Below, piece by piece: positions 45,425 to 52,545 of a stretch of 64,000 nucleotides of DNA. Below the pieces are notes generated by a model. It ran no database searches and was not told where the DNA came from. It saw only the letters and a list, made by a program, of their open reading frames with translations. The stretch's first letter is position 1; each line of letters opens with the position of its first letter. The DNA lies in NCBI GenBank assembly GCA_022827225.1, contig JAJDTJ010000109.1:1-64000 (forward strand). The letters are read 5' to 3'. This stretch comes from Candidatus Poribacteria bacterium. Its GTDB lineage: Bacteria; Poribacteria; WGA-4E; WGA-3G. Both the position numbers and the translations under genes were made by a program.

Positions 45425-46462
45425 GTGTATAAAACCGCAATGTTAGGGTGTGGTGGCCGCGCCCGCGCACACGCAGATGCCTATCGCTTCGTCAAAGGCG
45501 GGAAACTTGCCGCAATCTGCGATATGAACGAAGAATTACTCAACAAATTCGGAGACGACTTCGGCATCTCTTCGCGATATACCGACCTTGATGAGATGCT
45601 TGAAAAAGAGAAACCTGACGTGCTCCATATCGTCACAGCACCCGTGTTACGCGGTAGTAACGAACGCATCCGTTACCCACTGATGAAACAGGCATCCGAT
45701 GCCGGTGTTCCCGCGGCGATTGTCGAAAAACCGATTGCCGTTGAGAGTGAAGACTGGAAACAGATTTCTGGACTCGCGAAAGAGACGAAAACAAAATTTG
45801 TCGTCAATACGCAGCTCAACTTCCATCCCGAAAACTTGGCGTTAAAACGGGATGTCGCAGAAGGCAAAATCGGTGAAATTAAGTTCATCGATGCCAGTGC
45901 ACGGAGTACACCGGTTGACCAAGGTCCGCATGTGCTGCAGTTGGTGTCCTCCTACATTGACAACTCGCGACCGGTCCGCGTCCTCGGTCAGATTTCTGGT
46001 GGCGATCACTTGGATTCAGCACAACCGTCTCCACAATACGCGAGCGCGCGCGTCCAGTATGAGAACGGACTTCATGTCTCCGTGGCATTCGGTACAGCCA
46101 TCGCACCGACTGCATCCGATGATCCAGTCGTCTTTTTCCACAAACGTGTTTTTGTTGTCGGCATGAAAGGGTTTGTACATTGGCGTTTCAGCAGTTGGGA
46201 ACGTTCAACCCCGGAAGGCGGCTATGAAGGCGGCCCCCTGAACTATGGTGAACAAGATGTCGCCGCACAAGGCAACCTCACTGAAGCGGTTTTCAACTGG
46301 CTTGACGACGAAAGCAAAGTACATCCGACGCATCTTGAGCAATCACTCGCAGAGTTCAATCTGCTCTTGGGAATTTACTATAGCGGTATCACCAACGAAG
46401 TGATTGATCTCCCGTTCGATCCACCTGATGGGTTGATGGATCAACTGAGAGCCAAACTGTAG
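45425..46462 (+). CDS. Gfo/Idh/MocA oxidoreductase, tandem paralogue 5 of 5
   Basis: A 345-residue paralogue with GTG start at 45425, equivalent to the ATG of the other copies (next residues YKTAMLGCGGRARAHADAYR), and AAAGGAGA upstream. EKPIAVESEDWKQI is intact. Differences are a loop QYASARVQYENGLHVSVAFG and the KRVFVVGMKGFVHW strand. A perfect promoter lies 70 bases upstream, so this copy may be expressed independently of the other four. A strong 11-base hairpin follows at 46505-46532. Confidence 0.87.
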   Translation: MYKTAMLGCGGRARAHADAYRFVKGGKLAAICDMNEELLNKFGDDFGISSRYTDLDEMLEKEKPDVLHIVTAPVLRGSNERIRYPLMKQASDAGVPAAIVEKPIAVESEDWKQISGLAKETKTKFVVNTQLNFHPENLALKRDVAEGKIGEIKFIDASARSTPVDQGPHVLQLVSSYIDNSRPVRVLGQISGGDHLDSAQPSPQYASARVQYENGLHVSVAFGTAIAPTASDDPVVFFHKRVFVVGMKGFVHWRFSSWERSTPEGGYEGGPLNYGEQDVAAQGNLTEAVFNWLDDESKVHPTHLEQSLAEFNLLLGIYYSGITNEVIDLPFDPPDGLMDQLRAKL

Positions 46463-46504
46463 CATAGGTTCTTGCCCCTCTGCGCATCGAGTTCTCCGTT
46501 CACT

Positions 46505-46532
46505 GTATGGTGAGGTATCGCCCTCACCATAC
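46505..46532. terminator. Strong 11-base perfect hairpin after paralogue 5
   Basis: GTATGGTGAGG (46505-46515), loop TATCGC, CCTCACCATAC (46522-46532). No clear T-run follows, so it may be an intrinsic terminator without one or a stabilising leader for the LamG gene whose start is at 46557. Confidence 0.5.
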
Positions 46533-46556
46533 ATGTTTGTAAATGGAGGTATAATC

Positions 46557-47285
46557 GTGTTCCGTTCAAAGATTACATATCTAATTTGCATACTATTCGG
46601 CTTAATCAGTCTCACAGCAAACGCAGAACTGGTTGGCTACTGGTCGTTTGATGAATCAGACGGCACGGATGATCTAAGCGGAAACGGTAACGACGGCATC
46701 ATTCACGGGGATCCGAAGGTCGTAGCCGGAAAGTTGGGTGAAGCATTAGAATTCAACGGCAGTACTGACTATGTTGAAATCCCGGATGCCCCAGCACTCT
46801 CTGAGTTAGAATCGCTGTCTATGGCAGCATGGATTAAACCGACAAAACTTGGGGCGTGGGTAGCAGTTGCCGAAAAAGGCATCCACCTCAACTGGAGTTA
46901 CGGGTTTTTCATTGAGCCTGACGGAACGCTCTCCTTTGAAGTTTCCACGGGCCCCGGAAACAATCTCGTCTGTTGTGTTGGCGACGTGGCTCTTGAAATA
47001 GGGGAATGGTACCATATCTTCGGAGCTTATGATGGTGAATCCGTTAAGGCTTACGTTAACGGAAAACTCGAAGGTGAGATGGCGGGTAATGATGCCGTTC
47101 ACATCACCGAAGGACTGCCTTTCACCATTGGCAGTCGCAATGGTCAGAACCATTATGGTGGTGCTGTTGATGAAGTGGCGTTTTGGAACGAAGCAATCTC
47201 TGTTGAGGAATCAATGACCCCACTTCCCGTGAAACCGAGACATAAGTTGGCAATCGTTTGGAGCACAATAAAGGCAGACCAATAG
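46557..47285 (+). CDS. Secreted LamG (concanavalin A-like) domain protein
   Basis: About 242 residues from GTG 46557, with GGAGG seven bases upstream; the ATG at 46533 lies inside the leader. Signal peptide ends near TANA-EL. The domain is a laminin-G/concanavalin-like jelly roll: LVGYWSFDESDG, GKLGEALEFNGSTDYVEIPD, SMAAWIKPT, EIGEWYHIFGAYDGESVKAYVNG, DEVAFWN. Such domains bind carbohydrates or proteins outside the cell. The C-terminus PLPVKPRHKLAIVWSTIK matches the shared motif of the genes at 48.3, 49.4 and 51.6 kb. The PhyH gene starts seven bases after the stop, suggesting one transcript. Confidence 0.82.
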   Translation: MFRSKITYLICILFGLISLTANAELVGYWSFDESDGTDDLSGNGNDGIIHGDPKVVAGKLGEALEFNGSTDYVEIPDAPALSELESLSMAAWIKPTKLGAWVAVAEKGIHLNWSYGFFIEPDGTLSFEVSTGPGNNLVCCVGDVALEIGEWYHIFGAYDGESVKAYVNGKLEGEMAGNDAVHITEGLPFTIGSRNGQNHYGGAVDEVAFWNEAISVEESMTPLPVKPRHKLAIVWSTIKADQ

Positions 47286-47291
47286 AAAACA

Positions 47292-48146
47292 ATGGGAACG
47301 AATTCTGAAAAGAAATTTGTGGAACAAGGCTACCTTGTCATGAAATCAGCATTACTTGAGGCGGATCTCGCCCCGTTAATCGCTGTTGTTTCTGAATTCG
47401 TTGACAAACGTGCCACTGAACTCTATAACGAAGGTGTCATCTCTGACATCTATGAAGAGATGTCTTTTGAACGGCGTTGGTATGCTATCTTAAAGGCGTG
47501 CAGTAGAGAGAACGAGGTTTTTGGCTGGCATACGCTTGTCTTTAGTGAAGCACTCTTTGACCTGATAACCCATCCGAGGGTGCTGGACGTGTTGGAACGT
47601 CTTATCGGAGGCGATATCCAATTTAACGGCGATTTTTGGGTACGTCCGAAACTCCCGAACGAAAAACTGACGACGCTCCCGTGGCACCAAGACAGTGCGT
47701 ACATGCCGCACACCGAAAACGATACGCATCTCACTGTATGGCTGCCTTTAGTGGATGTCAAAACAGAGAACGGTGCTTTACAATTCCTACCTGGAAGCCA
47801 CAAAGCAGGTTTACAGACGTATCATCGTGTACCTGATGAAGCGTTCGCTGTTCCTGTTCTTCCACCTACCTCATCCGATACCGACATTGATACTTTAGAG
47901 ATGAAGAAAGGCGACTTGCTCGTTTTTAACAATCTGGTTTTTCACCGGTCCCTACTCAACCGGAGCGACATCATCCGTTGGTCGGTAGATTTTCGGTACA
48001 GTCGGATCGGCACCTCGTTACACGGACTCTGGCACGAAGCGATTGCGTGCCCGGCGCGGCAAAACGGAACGCGGCAATGTCCAACGTCGTGGCGGACCTG
48101 GCGCGCCCAATGGGACACCAGTCCACACAAAGATAGATTTGTTTAG
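47292..48146 (+). CDS. Phytanoyl-CoA dioxygenase (PhyH) family Fe(II)/2-oxoglutarate oxygenase
   Basis: A 284-residue double-stranded beta-helix oxygenase. The iron triad is visible: WHQDSAYMPH supplies His132 and Asp134, VFHRSLLN supplies His218, and RWSVDFRYSR supplies the 2-oxoglutarate-binding Arg229. WLPLVDVKTENGALQFLPGSH is the family core. The reaction is hydroxylation of an unactivated C-H of a small molecule; the substrate is unknown, and the family is much expanded in Poribacteria-like genomes by recollection. No ribosome site precedes ATG 47292, so translation may couple to the LamG gene seven bases upstream. The last 30 residues are less typical and Arg/Trp-rich. Confidence 0.85.
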   Translation: MGTNSEKKFVEQGYLVMKSALLEADLAPLIAVVSEFVDKRATELYNEGVISDIYEEMSFERRWYAILKACSRENEVFGWHTLVFSEALFDLITHPRVLDVLERLIGGDIQFNGDFWVRPKLPNEKLTTLPWHQDSAYMPHTENDTHLTVWLPLVDVKTENGALQFLPGSHKAGLQTYHRVPDEAFAVPVLPPTSSDTDIDTLEMKKGDLLVFNNLVFHRSLLNRSDIIRWSVDFRYSRIGTSLHGLWHEAIACPARQNGTRQCPTSWRTWRAQWDTSPHKDRFV

Positions 48147-48177
48147 TTTGTGTGTGCCGTCTCCGTTTTAAAAAGTG

Positions 48178-48206
48178 TTGTATTTGTATGTTTTTTCTGT
48201 TATAAT
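48178..48206 (+). promoter_or_regulatory. Promoter with overlapping palindrome upstream of the jelly-roll gene
   Basis: TTGTAT (48178-48183) and perfect TATAAT (48201-48206), 17 bases apart. CTGTTATA (48197-48204) and TATAACAG (48218-48225) form an inverted repeat that overlaps the -10 and the expected start region, so a repressor site is possible. Confidence 0.55.
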
Positions 48207-48236
48207 TTTCTTTTAAATATAACAGTAAAGAACGAC

Positions 48237-48308
48237 GGTCTTGAGAAACCCCTCGCGGTAGATGCCAAACGGAAGCTGGCTCTCACATGGGAAAACTGCA
48301 AAAAATAA
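48237..48308 (+). pseudogene. C-terminal remnant of a LamG-type secreted protein
   Basis: An in-frame tail of 23 codons reads GLEKPLAVDAKRKLALTW then ENCKK and TAA. It carries the KLALTW version of the motif that ends four neighbouring secreted proteins, but no start or domain precedes it. The upstream DNA is AT-rich promoter-like sequence. It is best explained as the residue of a deleted gene. Confidence 0.6.
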
Positions 48309-48324
48309 ATAAGGAGATTTCAAG

Positions 48325-49032
48325 ATGAATCTTCAAAGCCTATGGATTGTGAGTGTTTGTGCCGTTCTTTTGTTCTTTGGAAACGCAACAGCGAAGACAC
48401 TGTTCTTTGACGATTTTGAGGGAAATGCTGAACGCAAATGGCCGGACATGCCGACGCTAACAGTTGAGAAAGACCCAGGCAACCCCGATAACAACGTGCT
48501 TGTTTTCGACACAACGAATGACAACAACAACGCCGATGCACTCTTCCTTGAAGGGTTCGAGGGTTTGACAGACTACACAATGCGGGCAAAATTCAACATC
48601 GTTGGTGAGACAGCAAATTTTGCAGCGTTTGGTCTGATTGTGCGCGCAGCGTCAGCGACGGAATACATGCTCGTTGAACCTGCACATAAACGGTTGTGTT
48701 GTGGAGACCCACGCGAAAACATCCTCAATGTTTTTGAACGCGGCGAGGCTTGGCCCATTGTTGCTAAAGCGGACATTGATATCGAGCTCAACGAGTGGCA
48801 TGAACTGTCCGTTACGGTGGCAGCCCAGAAGTTGACAGCCTCACTTGATGGAAAACAGATTGCTGAATACGGTAAAGTCGCCTATCCGAAAGGTGGGTTC
48901 GGCATCCGAGAGTGGCAGTCAAAAACGCTCATTGACGATGTCGAAGTCTTTGATAAAGGGGGTTCAAGCCTCGCGGTTGCTCCGCACGGCAAACTTCCAA
49001 CAAGATGGGGCGCACTTAAAGCGAGCTACTAA
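48325..49032 (+). CDS. Secreted jelly-roll protein (3-keto-disaccharide hydrolase/DUF1080-like)
   Basis: A 235-residue exported protein. Signal peptide at residues 1-23 (cleaved after TAKA-type site), then a beta-sandwich with FFDDFEGNAERKWPD, YTMRAKFNIVGE, AAFGLIVRAASATEYML, LNEWHELSVTVAAQKLTASLDGK and GGFGIREWQSKTLIDDVEVFD. This is the layout of the DUF1080/3-keto-disaccharide hydrolase domain, also close to LamG folds. The C-terminus SLAVAPHGKLPTRWGALK is the motif shared with three neighbours. AAGGAG lies upstream of ATG 48325. Predicted extracellular carbohydrate interaction; whether it is catalytic is unknown. Confidence 0.78.
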   Translation: MNLQSLWIVSVCAVLLFFGNATAKTLFFDDFEGNAERKWPDMPTLTVEKDPGNPDNNVLVFDTTNDNNNADALFLEGFEGLTDYTMRAKFNIVGETANFAAFGLIVRAASATEYMLVEPAHKRLCCGDPRENILNVFERGEAWPIVAKADIDIELNEWHELSVTVAAQKLTASLDGKQIAEYGKVAYPKGGFGIREWQSKTLIDDVEVFDKGGSSLAVAPHGKLPTRWGALKASY

Positions 49033-49147
49033 CCTACCTACTTCAACGGAGATAACAGGTTAGTTTCAAAGGTATGAGTGTAGCGCATCTAACGTGCTAC
49101 ACTACCACGTATGGATTACAGTCCAGATATATGAGTATAACCAACGT

Positions 49148-49315
49148 ATGGGAAGCATCCTACTTATCATTTTCGGGATATTCATCTTTATTGTCGGTAT
49201 CCTGATTCTGTTCCAAATTTTGCAAGTGATTTTCGCATTCGTGTTCGCTGCTGCTCTGTTTATCATTGTTGTCGGTGGCGCATTTTTAATCCTCAGAAAG
49301 ATCTTTTACGGATAG
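49148..49315 (+). CDS. Small two-helix membrane protein
   Basis: About 55 residues from ATG 49148 (SILLIIFGIFIFIVGILILF, then a second helix AFVFAAALFIIVVGGAFLIL). Two closely spaced membrane helices make up nearly the whole chain, with a short positive tail (RKIFYG). No ribosome site is evident, and a longer frame opens at 49094. It lies between two secreted-protein genes. Function unknown, and the gene itself is only moderately supported. Confidence 0.45.
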   Translation: MGSILLIIFGIFIFIVGILILFQILQVIFAFVFAAALFIIVVGGAFLILRKIFYG

Positions 49316-49388
49316 GAGATGCTAATCTGAAGCCTCACTTGCAGGTTTCCCATATCTTCAGCTGATCAAAAGCAAAGGAGATTAGATT

Positions 49389-50180
49389 GTGCTAAAAAAA
49401 ATTAACTTCGTGCTATTAATTCTTGGTTTCACGTTTATCGCAACGCACCTCCCTGCCCAAATCGTTGAGGACGGATTGGTCAGTTATTGGAGTTTCGATG
49501 CGGACAAAATCAGCGGAAAAAACGTTACAGACGGGACAGGCAATTACAACGGCACTATCAGCGGTAACCTGAAAAAGGCAGCTGGTAAGATCGGCGATGC
49601 GTTAGAATTTGATGGAGATGAAACCAACTTCGTCGAAATTGACAAGCCTGAAGAATTTGATTTCAACAGCGATTTCACCTGGTCGGCATGGATTAAGACT
49701 GGCGAGGCAGGTCCCGGCACAATTTTCGCGAAAACCGGTGGTCCCGGCACCGATGATATGGGTCCTAAAACCTTATGGGTCAGCAATGGTGTCCTTAACT
49801 TGGATACCGGTTGGGTCGGCAATGTTGCTGATACAGAAAACATTGCTGATAATAAGTGGCACCACATCTCTGTCGTCGGTATTCCAGAGGATAGTACAGT
49901 CCAATACTATGTTGATGGTAAAGCGACAGGTAATGGTAACCTTAACCTCGCGGAATTCCCTGAAGATGAGTGGGAAACTCAGCACGTCTTCATCGGTTTA
50001 GATGGGAGAGCGGATGGTGAATTCGGGGTGTTTACCGGTATTATTGACGAATTTAGTGTCTATAACAGAATCCTTGAAGAAGCCGAAATCAACCAGAATT
50101 TCAAGGCAGAAACGGGACTCGCAGTTGACCCAAACGGGAAACTCGCCGCGACCTGGGGTGCTATCAAAGCACAACGGTAG
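49389..50180 (+). CDS. Secreted LamG domain protein
   Basis: A 263-residue exported protein with GTG start and AAAGGAG upstream. Signal peptide ends near LPA-QIV. LamG signature runs GLVSYWSFDADKISGKN, GKIGDALEFDGDETNFVEI, FTWSAWIKTGEAGPGTIF, DNKWHHISVVG, YYVDGKATGNGN and GIIDEFSVYNR. The C-terminus GLAVDPNGKLAATWGAIK is the best match to the consensus motif of this locus. It likely binds glycans or proteins outside the cell. It is followed 66 bases later by the DNA methyltransferase gene, an unrelated function set among secreted proteins. Confidence 0.85.
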   Translation: MLKKINFVLLILGFTFIATHLPAQIVEDGLVSYWSFDADKISGKNVTDGTGNYNGTISGNLKKAAGKIGDALEFDGDETNFVEIDKPEEFDFNSDFTWSAWIKTGEAGPGTIFAKTGGPGTDDMGPKTLWVSNGVLNLDTGWVGNVADTENIADNKWHHISVVGIPEDSTVQYYVDGKATGNGNLNLAEFPEDEWETQHVFIGLDGRADGEFGVFTGIIDEFSVYNRILEEAEINQNFKAETGLAVDPNGKLAATWGAIKAQR

Positions 50181-50246
50181 AAACAGCAAGATACCGAGTA
50201 GGCGTGCCTCAAAAGCGCGTCTACACACGGTATCACAGGAGATAGA

Positions 50247-51632
50247 ATGAAGGTTGAGAACCGAACTATCTTTGAAAACGATAACCTTCATGTACTTCGC
50301 GGACTTGACACGAACTCTATCGACCTGATTTATCTCGATCCGCCTTTCAATTCCAACCGAACCTTTGAAGCATCAATAGGCAGCGAAGCCGCAGGTGCAA
50401 CATTCAAAGATTTTTGGACTTTGGAGGATCTCGATAACGCCTCTCACGGTGAACTCGCAGACAGAGAACCGGAACTCTATCAGGTCATCAGTGCTGCTGA
50501 GTTTAGTCATGGAAAATCCATGAAAGCCTATCTCATCATGATGAGCCTCCGGATGTTAGAGATGTTCCGAATCCTTAAACCGACAGGGACGCTTTACCTT
50601 CATTGTGATGATAACGCCAGTCACTACCTCAAAACCGTAATGGATACCGTCTTCGGTAAAGACAACTTCAGAAACGAGATTATCTGGCAACGGGCGGCAA
50701 CCACCAAAGGCAACCTCAAAAAAGGGTTAGCCCGCGATTCCGATAGTATCTTCCGATACTCAAAAAGCGATACATACATCTGGAACGTTGAAGCGGTCAC
50801 GATTTCCTACGACATGGCGAATTTAGACGAAAAAACGAAACGCCAATATTATTGTGTTGAGCCGGAAACCGGACGCCGTTTTTCTCTCACTTCTATAACC
50901 GCGCAGACCTACGATCCAGATTCTCATCTGACTTATGATGTGATGGGAGTCGTCAGAACGTGGCGTTGGGCGGAAGCCCGTATGCGGAAAGAGATAGCAA
51001 CAGGACGCATCGTTCAGACACGTCCCGGAAATGTCCCGCGCTATAAGCGGTATCTTGATGAACAAAAGGGCAAACGACTAAACAATATCTGGGTGGATAT
51101 CCCAAATTTGACCGCCAGAAGTAAAGAGCGGATCGGATACCCCACACAGAAACCGATCGCACTGTTAGAACGCATTATTGGGGCAAGTAGTACCCCCGGC
51201 GACATGGTACTCGACCCGTTCTGTGGGTGCGCGACGACGTGCGTGGCTGCTGAGCAGCTACAACGCCGATGGATAGGTATAGATTTAAGTCCAAAATCTT
51301 ATGAACTGGTGCAGTCGCGTCTCGAACAGAGGGGTATTACCGAACGGGTCACCCACCGAAAAGACGATCTTAAGCTTTACAAGCAGAACCAAACCTATAA
51401 ACACACATTGTTCGGCATTCAGGACGGTAAATGCAACGGATGTCAAACGTTATTTCCGTTTCATAGTATGAGCGTCAATTATGTTGTTGCAAAATCGAAA
51501 GGCGGCACTGATGCCGCTGATAACCTTCAGTTGTTATGTAGTGCTTGCAGTTCCATGAAAAGAAATCGGACCCAGGAACAACTGATTCAAAAGTTGAAAA
51601 ATGAAGGAGTTCTCAAATGTCAAAGTTCATGA
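50247..51632 (+). CDS. DNA methyltransferase fused to a degenerate HNH domain
   Basis: A 461-residue protein. The methyltransferase is beta-class, with catalytic motif IV LIYLDPPF (31-34) before the cofactor motif DPFCGCATT (from about Asp323). That is the order of adenine-N6 or cytosine-N4 enzymes of the Mod/N4 type. From about residue 385 comes a zinc-binding HNH-like module: CNGC (396-399), SVNYVVAKSKGG, NLQLLCSAC (431-434). Relatives read DHI where this one reads NYV, so the metal-binding Asp and catalytic His are both lost. The nuclease half is probably dead, leaving an orphan methyltransferase. Ribosome site AGGAG. Its end overlaps the CBM9-like gene by 16 bases. Confidence 0.85.
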   Translation: MKVENRTIFENDNLHVLRGLDTNSIDLIYLDPPFNSNRTFEASIGSEAAGATFKDFWTLEDLDNASHGELADREPELYQVISAAEFSHGKSMKAYLIMMSLRMLEMFRILKPTGTLYLHCDDNASHYLKTVMDTVFGKDNFRNEIIWQRAATTKGNLKKGLARDSDSIFRYSKSDTYIWNVEAVTISYDMANLDEKTKRQYYCVEPETGRRFSLTSITAQTYDPDSHLTYDVMGVVRTWRWAEARMRKEIATGRIVQTRPGNVPRYKRYLDEQKGKRLNNIWVDIPNLTARSKERIGYPTQKPIALLERIIGASSTPGDMVLDPFCGCATTCVAAEQLQRRWIGIDLSPKSYELVQSRLEQRGITERVTHRKDDLKLYKQNQTYKHTLFGIQDGKCNGCQTLFPFHSMSVNYVVAKSKGGTDAADNLQLLCSACSSMKRNRTQEQLIQKLKNEGVLKCQSS

Positions 51633-52396
51633 AATTTAAGTTCGCGGTAGCGATCATAACAGCAGTTGTCCTGCTGTTCTATACGACAATTTCACCTGTT
51701 GATGCAAAACGTGATAAGGAATACGTTGCCAAGCAGATTAGGAACATCAAAATAGACGGAAATCTTAACGAATGGGAACGCGCTGAAATTGTTGCCTTTG
51801 ATGAATTAAAAGATGTCGGCGGCGGTATCCCGAAAGCTAGTGATTTTACCGGTCAAGGCAGAGTCGCGTGGAGCGCACAAGATCCGACCCGTATCTATTT
51901 CGCTGTTGAAATCACCGATGACGAACTCCAAGACATCCATCCGCCTGATAACAGATGGTGGGAAGATGATAGCGTCGAGTTTATGTTTGATTTCGATAAC
52001 GGTATGGTTCGGGACAGTCTCGTTCAATGGACGCTCGGCGCCAACGGCAAGGACCTATCCGCTGCCGCATCAAAGGAAAATACCGAATGGGTACTTATCA
52101 AGGATGGGAACGATTATATCTACGAGGTCGCTATTGACCCGACGAAACCGCGTGGTAACCCGCAGTTCGCAAACCCGGGGGTCGGCGATAAATTCAAGGC
52201 GGAAAACGGATTGACAATCGGACTCAGTTTTCATATGAACGATTGTGAAAACGGCACACGCGAACACCAGATCGGGTGGATACCCGGCGGCGCATGGGAT
52301 GGACTCGCTTACGGAGACCTCACCTTTGACGATGAGATCTTAGACGTTGCGCCTTCAGGTAAACTCGCCTTAATGTGGGGTGCTCTGAAAAAATAA
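51617..52396 (+). CDS. Secreted CBM9-like carbohydrate-binding protein
   Basis: A 259-residue exported protein with signal peptide ending near VDA-KRD. The domain is CBM9-like: IKIDGNLNEWERAE opens the fold, followed by GRVAWSAQDPTRIYFAVEI, DNRWWEDDSVEFMFDFDNG and LSFHMNDCENG. Similar modules bind reducing ends of glycans or appear as sugar-binding parts of membrane enzymes. The C-terminus LDVAPSGKLALMWGALKK carries the locus motif. The start lies inside the methyltransferase end, with AAGGAG upstream of ATG 51617, so the two are translationally coupled although unrelated in function. Confidence 0.82.
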   Translation: MSKFMKFKFAVAIITAVVLLFYTTISPVDAKRDKEYVAKQIRNIKIDGNLNEWERAEIVAFDELKDVGGGIPKASDFTGQGRVAWSAQDPTRIYFAVEITDDELQDIHPPDNRWWEDDSVEFMFDFDNGMVRDSLVQWTLGANGKDLSAAASKENTEWVLIKDGNDYIYEVAIDPTKPRGNPQFANPGVGDKFKAENGLTIGLSFHMNDCENGTREHQIGWIPGGAWDGLAYGDLTFDDEILDVAPSGKLALMWGALKK

Positions 52397-52545
52397 AACA
52401 CTGTGAAAATCGTCGGAAGCAGGAACGGAGGATTGGAAGGTTGGAAGGATAGAAAAGACCGCCCTTCCATTCTTCCATTCTTCCACCTTTATCGCTAAGG
52501 TTTCCGAAGCCGACAGCCATCTTCACCGGCTGAACGCTATTTAAG
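52397..52545. repeat. Intergenic repeat with inverted GGAAGG/CCTTCC units
   Basis: GGATTGGAAGGTTGGAAGGA (about 52430-52450) faces CCCTTCCATTCTTCCATTCTT (about 52463-52484) as inverted 7-mer arrays, similar in style to the other heptamer elements of the window. Confidence 0.5.
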
